Shown here: piece after piece, positions 17,219 to 26,396 of the stretch
Numbering within the stretch: position 1 is the stretch's first letter
How the letters are laid out: each line of letters opens with the position of its first letter
Origin: Rhizobium sp. BK650
Lineage (GTDB): Bacteria; Pseudomonadota; Alphaproteobacteria; Rhizobiales; Rhizobiaceae
NCBI RefSeq assembly: GCF_014195325.1
Contig: NZ_JACIBK010000018.1
Span: forward strand, 1 to 64,000
Length of the DNA: 64,000 bases
Direction: 5' to 3'
Notes under the pieces: model-generated
What the model was told of the DNA's origin: nothing
What the model saw: the letters and a program-made list of their open reading frames with translations, nothing else
The model's database searches: none
Position numbers and translations under genes: made by a program

Positions 17219-17794
17219 TCACGGGATAAGGCCTGCTGCCCGATAGGATCGGATCGTCCGGTCATAGATGCCGATATCCCGGCAGCCGCGCGCAACCAGC
17301 TGGGCACCCTCGATGGCTGCGAAAATAGCCATCGCATGCTCCTCTAAGTCCTGGTCGCTCGCTGAAGGCTTTGCCCGCGAGAGCACCTTGGCAAGCCAAC
17401 CGACGTTCATGGCGGCGAACCTGTCGATCTCGGTCCGTACTTCTGTGGGAAGATCGTCAAATTCCGCGCTCATGATGCCGCACAGGCACATGCGATTATC
17501 GTTGGCCAGGGCAGAGCGAAAGATCGCCGTGTATTTGTCCATGCACCAACTCGCATCTTCGGGTGTCGTCAGAAGCTCAGCGAGATAGGCTGCCCCTTCC
17601 TCGGTATAGCGACGCGCCAAGGCGGCGCCGAGGTCACCCTTGGTCGGAAAATGATAGTGCACGCTAGCACTTTTGATCCCCACCTCTTTGGCAAGCTCAC
17701 GAAAGCTGAGTGCATTGTAGCCATGCGACTGCACCGTCGATCTAGCGGCGGTCATGATCGCCTCGCGCATATCCGTCTTGGTCTTTGCCATCAT
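17219..17794 (-). CDS. TetR/AcrR-family transcriptional regulator
   Basis: Predicted 191-residue repressor. The N-terminal helix-turn-helix is clear: REAIMTAARSTVQSHGYNAL, SFRELAKEVGIKSASVHYHF and PTKGDLGAALARRY, then a ligand-binding all-helical domain. ATG pairs at 17794 and 17791 follow AGGGAAAG. It diverges from the GST gene at 17899 with an inverted repeat between the two starts, so it probably represses that gene and itself, releasing DNA on binding a small hydrophobic or electrophilic ligand. Ligand unknown. Confidence 0.88.
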   Translation of the reverse strand: MMAKTKTDMREAIMTAARSTVQSHGYNALSFRELAKEVGIKSASVHYHFPTKGDLGAALARRYTEEGAAYLAELLTTPEDASWCMDKYTAIFRSALANDNRMCLCGIMSAEFDDLPTEVRTEIDRFAAMNVGWLAKVLSRAKPSASDQDLEEHAMAIFAAIEGAQLVARGCRDIGIYDRTIRSYRAAGLIP

Positions 17795-17812
17795 AAATCT
17801 TTCCCTACCACT

Positions 17813-17875
17813 CGATAGATAGTTGTTGACGCGGCAAAAGGGAAGGGATAAACGACGACCGCAATCTATCTATCG
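17813..17875. promoter_or_regulatory. Inverted repeat between tetR-like and GST genes
   Basis: CGATAGATAG (17813-17822) and its exact complement CTATCTATCG (17866-17875) flank the divergent promoter region; the right arm continues into ATAG, forming a local CTATCGATAG palindrome. Likely TetR-type operators. Confidence 0.6.
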
Positions 17876-17898
17876 ATAGACAGACAAAGGAGCTTCCC

Positions 17899-18585
17899 AT
17901 GAAAATCTTCGATCGCCCCGGCTTTCCCAATCCGGCTCGTATTCGCATCGTACTCGCCGAGAAGGGCCTCGAACCGCAGGTCGAGTTCGTTTCCGTTGAC
18001 CTCATTGGCGCCGAGCACAAGCAGCCGGCTTTCCTCGAAAAGAATCCTTTGGGCGTGCTGCCGGTCCTCCAGCTTGAGGACGGCACCTATATCGCGGAAG
18101 CCACCGCCATCACCGAATATCTCGACAACCTCGATGGCGATCCGCGGCTCACCGGCAAAACGCCGAAGGAAAAAGCCGTCATCCACATGATGCAGAAGCG
18201 GGCCGAGACCGAGCTGCTCGATGCGGTAGGCAACTACTTCCATCACGCGACGCCGGGCCTCGGCGCCGAGCTGCAAGTGTTCAAGAGCCCGGAATGGGCT
18301 GGACGTCAGGATTGGGGCAATCGCCAGCGCGACAAGGCGCTCGCCGGCATGAGGTATTTCGACACGGTGCTCCAGGACCGGTCGTTCGTTGCCGGCGATG
18401 CATTCTCGATGGCCGACATCACCGTGTTTGCCGGGCTGATGTTCGCGGACGCCGCCGGCATTGCCATCCCTGACGATCATTCCGCGCTGAAGTCCTGGCG
18501 CGCAAAGGTCTCCGAACTGCCGAGCGTCAAGAACCGCAGCGGCCAGATTTTCGTCGCCGAGGATCTGCGCAGACTCGGCTTCTAA
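17899..18585 (+). CDS. Glutathione S-transferase family protein
   Basis: Predicted 228-residue cytosolic GST-fold protein. The N-terminal thioredoxin-like domain is visible (MKIFDRPGFPNPARIRIVLA, KNPLGVLPVLQLEDGTYIAE with the cis-Pro, then ATAITEYLD), followed by the helical C-terminal domain with FVAGDAFSMADITVFAGLMF, the usual N-capping box. Such enzymes conjugate or reduce electrophiles with glutathione. The start has AAGGAG seven bases upstream. It diverges from a TetR gene that probably controls it. The catalytic Ser or Cys cannot be assigned with certainty. Confidence 0.9.
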   Translation: MKIFDRPGFPNPARIRIVLAEKGLEPQVEFVSVDLIGAEHKQPAFLEKNPLGVLPVLQLEDGTYIAEATAITEYLDNLDGDPRLTGKTPKEKAVIHMMQKRAETELLDAVGNYFHHATPGLGAELQVFKSPEWAGRQDWGNRQRDKALAGMRYFDTVLQDRSFVAGDAFSMADITVFAGLMFADAAGIAIPDDHSALKSWRAKVSELPSVKNRSGQIFVAEDLRRLGF

Positions 18586-19111
18586 CCCCCGAACGAAACC
18601 GGTCTGAACACCGCACCGACACGTCAAACCACATTCGCCACTCGCGCCGCCTAGGCGGCATAGCCTCGCGGAGTTTTCTCATGTCCACGATATCAACACC
18701 TAACAACGCTTCCCGGCGCAACCTAAGGACCTTCCGGCGCTCGACTTCAGTCATATCTTTGGCAGACTGCTTGCCCGTGATCCGAGCAAGCTTAGGCACG
18801 GTACGTTTTCTCATCGAGGCCCAGCTGCGTCTTGGCCACATGCATTGCGGCGATCGAGGACATCACGAGCGTTCCTTCCCACGTCGAGGGAGCTGGTGAG
18901 CAGCGCTCGGAGCGAAAGCTGGCCGTCGGAACTCGGCTTGGCCAACAATTTCATTTGGGGAGGCGGCGATCGCAGCAATGAGCCAACGATGATCTGGCGC
19001 CCGCCAATGGTCTGACGCCTCTTCAGACTGAAGTCCGAAGGGAGTTTTTTGATGGAACGCAAAGACCAGGCAATCATTTAACCGCGGTCCAACAACGCGA
19101 GGTAAAGCCCC
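18586..19111. other. No supported gene
   Basis: About 525 bases between the GST gene and the small secreted protein. A minus-strand frame near 18640-18840 (KLARITGKQSAKDMTEVERR) looks partly protein-like but lacks a start signal and known domain; possibly a remnant. Confidence 0.45.
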
Positions 19112-19393
19112 ATGAAAAATATCATTCTTGCTGTAGCCCTGGCTTTTTCGTCCATGATTGCAGTCCCCGCCGCTTCCTATGCGGACAGCATCATCATTCG
19201 CACTGATGACGGTCCGGGTTTGCATCGCGGCTGGGAACGTGGCCAGCACCGTGGTTGGTATAACGATCACCGTGGGTGGAAAGCACGAATGGTCCACGAA
19301 GAGGTCCGGCGCCACCCGGAGTGCACCACCAAACGGGTAACGACATATCGGTATGGTGAGCGAGTTACGCGGACGACCAATGTTTGTCGCTAA
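19112..19393 (+). CDS. Small secreted protein, 93 aa
   Basis: Predicted exported protein. Residues 1-24 (MKNIILAVALAFSSMIAVPA, ASYA) form a Sec signal peptide with cleavage after ASYA. The mature part is rich in Gly, Arg, His and Trp (RGWERGQHRGWYNDHRGW) and ends in two cysteines (HPECTTKRVTT, then TTNVCR) that may form one disulfide bond. Such short periplasmic proteins are frequent in rhizobia and have no known function. GAGG lies nine to twelve bases before the ATG. No operon partners are visible. Confidence 0.75.
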   Translation: MKNIILAVALAFSSMIAVPAASYADSIIIRTDDGPGLHRGWERGQHRGWYNDHRGWKARMVHEEVRRHPECTTKRVTTYRYGERVTRTTNVCR

Positions 19394-20164
19394 CCCAACC
19401 TATTTTCGCCCCATGGAGCCGGAGACTGATTCACTCTCCGGCTCCTGCCATTTCGGCCGTCGCCTATGTGCTTAGAACTGAGCCACATCGGCATCACGAT
19501 CTGGTCTATCGCGATATCTTCATGATGCTAGGCGTCGCGATGCCCTCCATTGCTGTGGCAAGGGGGTGCGAACCTTCTGCTCAATGAAGCGGTGTCTTTT
19601 CTGGTGCGCGCCGGGATGGGCCGAAAATTCGTAGGTGGAACTCGGAAGCTGTGGACGATCTCGACCGTTAGCTTGGTAGAATCTGGCCCCGCCACATTTT
19701 CTGCGAGTGCCGCCGCCTCCGGTTGTTCCCCTTCTAGTTGGACTAAATTAGGGTATTGCGGCGCAACTTGAACGTTTTGCGAACGCGATATGTGGTCGGG
19801 GGGTCGCCGCCACATTGACGAGGGTGATGGGCGTTAGCCACCGTCAGATGCCATCTCGCACAGAAGCCAAAGTAGGCGGGGTTGAAAACCTTGAAGAGGA
19901 CGGGTGTTCGGTGACCGCTGAGTACCAGCCCCGATATAAATGACGAGAGACCTGGTCCGGTGAGAGCAAGCAGCACTTCATCGCCTGCGACGGCGAAGAC
20001 ATTGTCGGCCCCATCACGTGGCCTATGGCGATGGAATGGCAACTTTCAGACCTGAGCCGGAAAAGGATTATGTCGCAGCAGGGTTGGGAAGAGACCGCAC
20101 GAGAGGCCGCGCGCAGGCCTGAAGAGCACTATGACAAGCGAGGCCTGAATGCACGTGGCTCGCC
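19394..20164. other. No supported gene
   Basis: About 770 bases with only overlapping short frames and no recognisable domain, good ribosome binding site or strong repeat. Confidence 0.5.
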
Positions 20165-20440
20165 TCAGGTATCGCGATTACTGCGGTTCTCGTGTTCCTT
20201 CGAGCCACCACAGAATTCGAGCGACAAACGAAGACTGACCATCACAATCGGACTTCTATCAGGACCAAGAACCGTAACAGCATACCTCGCTCCGTTACCA
20301 ATCGGAAGGCCGTCGAGGGCCATGTCGGAAAGGGCATCCCGTGCATAATCTATTGCAGCCTGAAGGTCAGGAAGATCGAAACCGATATCTGGTTCGACAA
20401 CTCCCTCGCGGTCTTGTTCCGCGAAGTAAAACATAGTCAT
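20165..20440 (-). CDS. DUF6894-like small protein
   Basis: Predicted 91-residue protein. The pattern MTMFYFAEQDREGVVEPDIG, DLPDLQAAIDYARDALSDMA matches the DUF6894 arrangement of a short Tyr/Phe strand, an acidic turn and a helix starting with DL-AA. The second half has a strand-rich end (YAVTVLGPDRSPIVMVSLRL). AGGGTAAGC precedes the ATG. The family is abundant in alphaproteobacteria and uncharacterised. It stands alone here, flanked by gene-free DNA. Confidence 0.65.
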   Translation of the reverse strand: MTMFYFAEQDREGVVEPDIGFDLPDLQAAIDYARDALSDMALDGLPIGNGARYAVTVLGPDRSPIVMVSLRLSLEFCGGSKEHENRSNRDT

Positions 20441-20640
20441 AGCAGCTTACCCTAAACCATCTGAACTGAACGCGCCTGCCGGTATGTGGTTCCACCAGAT
20501 CCTCATGACCGCGCTGACGCACGCGCGATGAATTGCCGCTGGCTCTCGCAGAGGAGAGTGACCGTTTCGCAGGTGTTGAACCACACGAGTAACAGAGTAC
20601 CGCTGCTATCAAATGCAAGCCGCACCCTAAGAATGATGCG

Positions 20641-20990
20641 TCAAGGTTTCAAGGGTCGAGGTGCCTTCCGATTGGCAAGGTAAATCCCGCCAGCCACAAT
20701 CACCGTGCCAATGATCAGTGGAGCGGTAAGCGGCTCCCCGAATGCGATGAGGGCTTGGTCCGCTGCCGTAACCGGGCAGAGGCAGATCATCGAGGCGGCG
20801 CGCAAAACCTGACCTCCGCGGATCAAGCAGAGAAGCAGCGCAATACCTCCCACCGATATTCCGAATACCGACCAGACAAGCGCGGCATAGGTCTCGAGCG
20901 CGCCATCAAACGGAACGCGTCGGACGCCAGCGCGAAGGGGCGGTCAAGGCCAGGGCACCGAGATACTGCAACCTCGCAATTGCGGTCAAA
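20641..20990 (-). pseudogene. EamA/DMT-type transporter, C-terminal remnant
   Basis: The frame 20641-20853 encodes GGIALLLCLIRGGQVLRAAS, then DQALIAFGEPLTAPLIIGTV and IVAGGIYLANRKAP, the last helices of an EamA-type metabolite exporter (the FGEPLT motif before the last two helices is typical). The preceding helices appear in a shifted frame up to about 20990 (ARLQYLGALALTAPFALASD), joined by a frameshift near 20935. The N-terminal half is absent. A dead fragment. Confidence 0.6.
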
Positions 20991-21251
20991 TCGCCATTTT
21001 GCAAGTGCTTCTTCTGATAAATCGTTCCGTAGGTGACAGCGACCATTGCTACCAAATTAACAAGGTCTCGTCGCAGACCCGCACTGCACGCCCTTCGGGT
21101 GGGGCACGGATGAGTTCCCTACCTTTTTGCCTTGCCGCGCGTTGGATGACCCGACGCTTCTGTCATGCTGGACCCCAAGTCGGTACATACGCCCACCGTT
21201 CAAGCGGATCTTGATGGGCAGGGACGGTTGTCCGGGCACAGCACAGCCCGC

Positions 21252-21440
21252 CTAGGCTCGGCCTTCAAGGGCCTGTCTCATCAAAAGCGTGTAGTCAGGC
21301 AGTGGCGATCTCGATCGCTCTTGCGGCTGCTCAACCGTGGCGACCGCTTGAGGGTCGGGACGGGCCGCTTCGGCATAACGCGCCGGCGGCATTTCTGGTC
21401 CGTCTTGGGCTTCGCCTTTTGGCAGCTGATTGTCAGCCAT
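21252..21440 (-). CDS. Short Pro/Glu-rich hypothetical protein
   Basis: Predicted 62-residue hydrophilic protein (MADNQLPKGEAQDGPEMPPA, ending PLPDYTLLMRQALEGRA). GGAG lies about nine bases upstream of the ATG at 21440. No domain is recognised and it may be disordered except for the last helix. Moderate support only from start signal and composition. Confidence 0.42.
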   Translation of the reverse strand: MADNQLPKGEAQDGPEMPPARYAEAARPDPQAVATVEQPQERSRSPLPDYTLLMRQALEGRA

Positions 21441-21784
21441 CGTTTCACTCCGAGTGGGATCGCAGCTAAACTTCGGGCACTCCAATTCGTTCCTTGTCCG
21501 ATCCCCTGTTTACAGCTGCTGACTTATCTTCTTTTCGGCCGGTATGCCCTCAGAACACAGCTCGCGATCGCGATTAACGCACGCCCACGCCTCAAACATG
21601 TTTGGAGCCGATAACAACTGGACCATAACCAAATCTGGCTTTTCGTTGTCCGAGGAGGCGCGGCCGTGCTTGGGCTAGCCCTAGGTTACGTATGCTTCAG
21701 CGGCTTTTTGCCGCCGCAGCAACAAGACAATGAAGGAACTAGCCCCGTCGCTGTTCGTTGTTGTCAGGTAACGCGGAGGATCCA

Positions 21785-22027
21785 ATGCCCTTACTCTATC
21801 ATATCGGCGAACACGACGAGGGATTTGCCGATCGCGTGGCTGACGTCTGGTCGGAGACATTTCCGTCTCACGAGGAGGCTCTGCAGGCGGCCCGCGCAGC
21901 TGCGAAACGGCAGCGCCTCACCGGCGAAGGAGCCGAGATTACCTTCCAGGATGAAAACGGTGCGTGGCTGACCCAGGAAGTCAGCGGCGAGGAGCGTCCT
22001 GCAACGGGTGTCGTCGATGATACCTGA
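21785..22027 (+). CDS. DUF2188-like small protein
   Basis: Predicted 80-residue protein (MPLLYHIGEHDEGFADRVAD, VWSETFPSHEEALQAARAAA, KRQRLTGEGAEITFQDENGA). The core VWSETFPSHEEALQAARAAA followed by a short strand resembles the DUF2188 pattern, in which a treated residue stretch T-x-x-S-H-x-x-A-x-x-x-A precedes a strand. GGAGG sits six bases upstream of ATG at 21785, a strong start. Its role is unknown. A second small gene follows at 22090. Confidence 0.65.
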   Translation: MPLLYHIGEHDEGFADRVADVWSETFPSHEEALQAARAAAKRQRLTGEGAEITFQDENGAWLTQEVSGEERPATGVVDDT

Positions 22028-22042
22028 CGAGGCTTACCACTC

Positions 22043-22078
22043 GGCTTTCGGACCATGATTGGCTTTCGAACCATGAAA
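22043..22078 (+). repeat. Two-copy tandem repeat, 18-bp unit
   Basis: GGCTTTCGGACCATGATT is followed directly by GGCTTTCGAACCATGAAA, 15 of 18 positions identical. It lies between two small genes, just before the AAAGGA ribosome binding region of the second. Confidence 0.6.
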
Positions 22079-22089
22079 GGACCATTTCC

Positions 22090-22308
22090 ATGTCAACTCT
22101 TGAGGCAGAACAGTCAACCTGGTTGCGCAGCTTTATGACCGAGCTCGGAATTGTTGAGCCGGTCTCTGTCATCGAGCTTGAAGAAGACCATCGTGAAGTC
22201 ATCGAGGCCTATCGCGCCGGCAGGATCACCCAGGCCATGCTAAGAGGCAGCTTGCTGAACGACGAGCGTGTCAGCGGCCAAGTCGAGGTTTCCTCCGCCG
22301 GCAGGTAA
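22090..22308 (+). CDS. Small hypothetical protein, 72 aa
   Basis: Predicted soluble, acidic protein (MSTLEAEQSTWLRSFMTELG, DHREVIEAYRAGRITQAMLR). AAAGGA precedes the ATG. The second half reads like a compact helical unit. No known domain is recognised. It is 62 bp downstream of the DUF2188-like gene on the same strand and may share its transcript. Confidence 0.55.
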   Translation: MSTLEAEQSTWLRSFMTELGIVEPVSVIELEEDHREVIEAYRAGRITQAMLRGSLLNDERVSGQVEVSSAGR

Positions 22309-22485
22309 CTCGAATTCACCGCCACTGCGTCGCAAATATCGTCTCATGATGACAAGCTCGACGCCCAATGGGCGCGCTGTGCAACTATGGCCGAGGTACC
22401 CCGATGCTCGGCATGACGACAATCTCGTCGCCGTCACTGGCAATCTCGATGCCGGTGGCAACCGAGTGGACGAGGGACAGATGCA

Positions 22486-22940
22486 TCAAGACAGCGTATT
22501 TGAGGTCGTGCTCATCCAGGCGCGATGGCGTTCCTCGTCCTGGTGCGCCTTCATGAAGAAAGCCTTCGACGCCGGGATCGCATCCTCGTGCCGGATGGCG
22601 CGCTCATAGGCCGCGACCGTGTCGTCCTCGTTCGTCTTCATCGCCTTGAGGATTGCGGCATCACCCCCACATATGTGCAAGCGCGATCTTGCCTGTCGTC
22701 AGCATCTGCTTCATATCGCCTTCGGAGGGGGACCTCAACGCCGAGTTCCCGGGCCATCTCCGTCAGGACCCTAAGGTGTTGCAGATGGTCCTGTTTGAAT
22801 GTCGCAATTTGCGCGCTGAGCTCCTTATTATCGAGACGATCGATGCAGGAGTCGTAGGCGGCGATCGCGTCATGCTCAAGGTAGATTAGATTCGTCACTA
22901 GCTTTCCAATGCTGGCTTCCTCGCCGACCGTCGTGACCAT
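22486..22940 (-). pseudogene. Ferritin-like four-helix-bundle protein, two frameshifts
   Basis: The start (ATG 22940 after GAAAGAGGAGACTACT) and first 58 residues (EEASIGKLVTNLIYLEHDAI, AAYDSCIDRLDNKELSAQIA) match rhizobial ferritin-like (DUF2383-type) proteins. A short middle piece (SEGDMKQMLTTGKIALA) is in a second frame and the end (GGDAAILKAMKTNEDDTVAA, DEERHRAWM) in a third. Both junctions fall in five-base runs, C5 then G5 in the coding strand, and each is explained by one extra base. The EHDAIAAY and DEERHRAWM stretches keep the metal-ligand-type Glu and His. Likely an intact gene with sequence errors, or a recent pseudogene. Confidence 0.75.
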
Positions 22941-23435
22941 AGTAGTCTCCTCTTTCAGATGCTGGCCTCGAGCAATGGTTGGACAGCCTGGTTCCGCAAC
23001 GATGCTCCCGTGTGCGATAGCGTACCAAAGCGACGGCCTCGCGGACGGGGCGTTGCTCACTGGCGGCACCTGAGACGTACGCTGTTGCGGCGAAGATTGC
23101 GCATTCGGACGCTGGAGCTTAGTGTTTTCAATAGACCCGAGGAGACGCCGCCGCGCGGATGGCAGAGCCCTCCGCCCGTATTGTTCATGCCGCGACAAGT
23201 TGCCTGGCCCCTTGGGGGAAAATAACAACAGCAGAGGGAGCTGCCTAGGGCAATGCCGCACTGCTAGTCACGGTATCTCCCAGCGAGCTACCTGGTTAGA
23301 CGCGATTTCGACAGAAGCAAGCATTCGAAGACATTCACCCAGCGTGTCAAGCTCGCGCTACCGTTCAAAAGCAAGCAAAGACAATGATGACGAGTGGACC
23401 TTTGAGGCGCTGTTGCGCCAAGTTGATCTGGTCTT
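22941..23435. other. No supported gene
   Basis: About 495 bases without recognisable genes; contains the promoter region of the ferritin-like gene. Confidence 0.45.
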
Positions 23436-23669
23436 TCAGTTCTGAGCTGCTCCGCGCCCCGAGCGAATTCCGTCATCGGTGGTTCCCGGTGCAGGGTTCG
23501 CGGCTCCATCGTGGCACGCGACCCAAGCGGCAATAGTTCCAACGAAGATGGCCGCCACAAAGACTGCCCAACCGGAGCGGGCTTTTCCGGCTCGCGCCCC
23601 GCGCTTTCCCTGCGCCTCGTATTCAGTCGTGGCATCGGTTGATCCGTAGGGGTCGTCGTCGTTCGTCAT
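23436..23669 (-). CDS. Small single-pass membrane protein, 77 aa
   Basis: Predicted small membrane protein. A hydrophilic N-terminus (MTNDDDPYGSTDATTEYEAQ) is followed by basic residues and one membrane helix (WAVFVAAIFVGTIAAWVAC, about 34-52), then a Pro/Gly-rich tail. GAGGGAGAGCGCT precedes the ATG. Its composition agrees with small rhizobial membrane proteins of unknown function. No neighbours suggest a role. Confidence 0.55.
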   Translation of the reverse strand: MTNDDDPYGSTDATTEYEAQGKRGARAGKARSGWAVFVAAIFVGTIAAWVACHDGAANPAPGTTDDGIRSGRGAAQN

Positions 23670-24145
23670 AGCGCTCTCCCTCAGAAGGCATCGGTCACCG
23701 CGGCATCTTCAGACGAAGAAACTTCTCAGCGCATAAAGGGATCCCGTCTGCTAGCGTACGGAATCTGTGTGAACCAGCACCTAACCTTGACCCCCGCCAC
23801 GTTTGCGTACGGTATCGATTCGAAATACGAAATGAAATCGCCACGATCGGCGCCGATGACGACCCCCACTCGGCCCGATATTTGCTGTAATTCATGCACT
23901 TGCTGCCTTTTGTCAGGGGGTCGATCTTCAGTGCTGATTCACATACGTGGCCAAGCGATCGTATCAACGATGCAAGCCGGGCCGTTCGGGCCGGCCTTAT
24001 AGCAGAAATGCACGCGGTCAAACTTCGCGGCTATCCGCTGGATAATGCGGTGCACACGAATGGTTTTAAGGCGGAGATTGATCGCCGCGGACCAGGCCAC
24101 CAGCAGCCGGCCAAGCCGTGGCGCCGGTCGCAGCACTGAACCTGC
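23670..24145. other. No supported gene
   Basis: About 475 bases between the small membrane protein and the dead HipA-like gene. Overlapping short frames only. Confidence 0.45.
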
Positions 24146-25270
24146 CTAGGCATCCCGCGCCACCATCGCCTGCAGATTTTCAGCCTTGCGCAAACGGCGG
24201 ATACTTTCAAAGATAAGCCGATAAAAATTGAGGGCGATGCCTTCGTTAGCGCTTGCCTCAGATCGTATGCTCAGAAGCGCTGGCCATAAAATTGATCTCG
24301 CTGCTTCCCGCTCCGACTGCCCTGGCGGTCTCTCGCCAAGTTGCGGTGACGGTCGCAACCTCTCTGATAATGACGCATGCCTGCGTCAGCGTGAGCGCAA
24401 AATATCCCGATGCAGCCTCCAGAAAATCGAGCGAGCAGGTACCTTCATCGAGATCGATATTGGTGGTCAGCACCCGAGCCTTGAGATCCGCGGGAACGGG
24501 ATTGAGGTCGTAGGCCGGCGACAGCGACCAGCCAGCATTGCCCAACCACAGCAATCCGTGGTTGCGGAGGTGATCGTCGACATTGGAGATCAGCACGTTA
24601 AAGACCACCCGACGATAGCGAGCAGGGCATCCGGCTTCCCCTGCGCGCCGTGTTGCGCAAGCGCATCGACGATTTCGGGATAATTGCCGCGCTCGCCATC
24701 CCTGGCACCCATCATTGCCATTCGCTGACAAAATAAAACGCGGATGGCGCTTTTGCGGTCGAAGCGTCGAGATAACATCACGGCTTTGCCGGCCACCTCG
24801 ATAAGTTCGTGTTGTGGGGTGGCGATAGCGGCCTGGTCGCCGAGCCGAAGTGCGATCTCTTCCCAGGTCTCCATGCTATATTCGTCGGATTCCTTGGGAA
24901 AGTTGGCGATGGAAAGATGGCTATGCTGATCGACGACTGAAGCTTTCGGTCGATCGCCGCCCAATGACGAACCGGGGGCAAATATGAGTTGGAGGTCTTT
25001 GTCTGTCTCTTCGTCATGCAGAATGGGCTCGGTGATCTGCAGAAGCCGACCAAGCTCGATCACGGCCGGGACCCGGTCTGGATGGGAGCCTGGAACACCT
25101 CCTCCCGGACCCTCGCGTTGGTGTTGACAGACGCGAGCGCGGTCGAGCACGTCCTCGTCGTCCGCTGCGGTCTTTACCACATAAGGCCGACGGGAGAAAG
25201 AGCTCTTACACGTGGGCGAATTTGAACTATCAGTTGCCGCAGCATGTCGCGCTCTGGTGGATCACCTATC
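24146..25270 (-). pseudogene. Second HipA-like kinase, decayed
   Basis: Minus-strand pieces match the HipA family. The frame 24590-25180 includes FAPGSSLGGDRPKASVVDQH (Gly-rich ATP loop with Lys), SIANFPKESDEYSMETWEEI and VMLSRRFDRK. Another frame (24258-24731) has the catalytic stretch FNVLISNVDDHLRNHGLLWL and LSPAYDLNPV (Asp of the DFG-like motif). Frames change near 24600 and again below 24280, and the N-terminal coupling domain is not continuous. The motif set differs from the HipA at 2936, so it is a separate family member and not a recent duplicate. No HipB-like gene is visible next to it. Confidence 0.75.
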
Positions 25271-25612
25271 ACACAGGAGAGCGGGCCTATGACATCCGAC
25301 AAAGAGGCGAAATCCTGCCGAGTACGGCCCGCTACTCACCATAGTAGAGATCGCTGGCAACGACCATCGATGATGCGAACGAACGACAGGTCGCCAAGCC
25401 AATCAGCTCGCGGGGTGTCGCAGAGGGCTTCGGCGATACGCTCGACATCTCGGCCTTCCTTGGCGAAGGCTTCGAGGAAGCTCATGGGGGTGCCTACCGG
25501 AAAAATTTCACCGGCGTGCATTGAAACGGAAAAACCAAAGAAATACCTTCTCCGCCGGCGCTAAGCTTCGGCGCCATCCTTGTTGATCACCAACGTTTTC
25601 AGTGAGGTAGCT
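25271..25612. other. No confident gene
   Basis: A minus-strand 61-codon frame (25336-25521, MHAGEIFPVGTPMSFLEAFA, then RADWLGDLSFVRIID) looks protein-like but has no ribosome binding site or known domain. It may be part of the dead HipA-like locus. Confidence 0.35.
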
Positions 25613-25912
25613 ATGAATGCAAACTTCAATCGCCCGGTGTATCTGAAGGCGCGGGACGGCCTGGTTCGGGAGATAATCTCCTTGGCAGACGCGATTGACT
25701 TCCTTCAAGATTGGCCCGAGCGGGACCGGGACATTACCCATGAAGCGACCCTTAAAACCTGCTACATGGTCCACGATGGACATAAGCCACTTGAGGTAGC
25801 TCGCGATGCCATTCGCGCGTTTGGGAATAAGAGGGGGATCTTGATGAAGCAGCCGGCCATCCAGCCGTGGATGATCAAGACCCCGGCCGGCGGCGGTCGC
25901 GTTTCTGCCTGA
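25613..25912 (+). CDS. DUF982-family protein (copy 1)
   Basis: Predicted 99-residue protein of the DUF982 family, which is almost confined to Rhizobiales and uncharacterised. The pattern FNRPVYLKARDGLVREIISL, ADAIDFLQDWPERDRDITHE, ATLKTCYMVHDGHKPLEVAR, DAIRAF is typical (a strand, then the A-x-x-F-L-x-x-W-P helix). The ATG at 25613 follows GAGGTAGCT; the frame is open from 25580 but lacks a start signal there. A hairpin at 25928-25953 ends the unit. A second member follows at 26121 and a fragment at 31381. Confidence 0.78.
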   Translation: MNANFNRPVYLKARDGLVREIISLADAIDFLQDWPERDRDITHEATLKTCYMVHDGHKPLEVARDAIRAFGNKRGILMKQPAIQPWMIKTPAGGGRVSA

Positions 25913-25927
25913 TCGGTTCTTATAAGC

Positions 25928-25953
25928 AGAGAGGCTGCGATTGCAGCCTCTCT
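25928..25953 (+). terminator. Strong hairpin after DUF982 gene
   Basis: Perfect 11-bp inverted repeat AGAGAGGCTGC / GCAGCCTCTCT with a four-base loop, 15 bp after the stop codon. No T-run follows, so it is a terminator-like or RNA-stabilising hairpin. Confidence 0.55.
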
Positions 25954-26120
25954 CATCAGCCATAGCTGAGGGGCGCGGAAAGGTGTACGAGAGGTCATGA
26001 CGCTCGCACGTGGGTCTTTAGTCCCAGATGTACCCCGACCTTAGTCCGATAGCTGGAATCTGCGGAACGAGTGGCTCTGCTGCGTATTTCTTCTGCGGTC
26101 AGCACGCCGGAGGAGACAAG

Positions 26121-26363
26121 ATGAGCAGCGATCTGTGGGACAAACCAATCGAGTTGATGATTGATTCCGATCATTTCCAAAGCGTCGGCAACTCGCGCGA
26201 TGCTGTAGCATACCTGATGAGCTCGTGGCCCACAAAAGGAGGTAAGTCCTTTTCCGCTGCTCGACGAGCCTGTCTCGGCGCAATCGACGGGAAGGTTGAC
26301 AACGCGACAGCAAAGCGCGCGTTCATTCGCGCGGCCATGGAAGCTGGAATCCTGAGACCTTGA
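26121..26363 (+). CDS. DUF982-family protein (copy 2)
   Basis: Predicted 80-residue DUF982 protein (MSSDLWDKPIELMIDSDHFQ, DAVAYLMSSWPTKGGKSFSA, ARRACLGAIDGKVDNATAKR, AFIRAAMEAGI). It is a more canonical member than the copy at 25613, ending in AFIRAAMEAGI. The ATG at 26121 has GGAGGAGAC just upstream. The two copies differ strongly in sequence, so the duplication is old or they were acquired separately. Function unknown. Confidence 0.8.
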   Translation: MSSDLWDKPIELMIDSDHFQSVGNSRDAVAYLMSSWPTKGGKSFSAARRACLGAIDGKVDNATAKRAFIRAAMEAGILRP

Positions 26364-26396
26364 TTGAGGTTGAGCGTCGATAAACATCATGCGCAC

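Noticed and set aside
22638..23261. 207-codon version of the ferritin-like frame with an upstream start
   Set aside because: The family N-terminus and a strong ribosome binding site are at 22940; the upstream 107 codons have no coding look.
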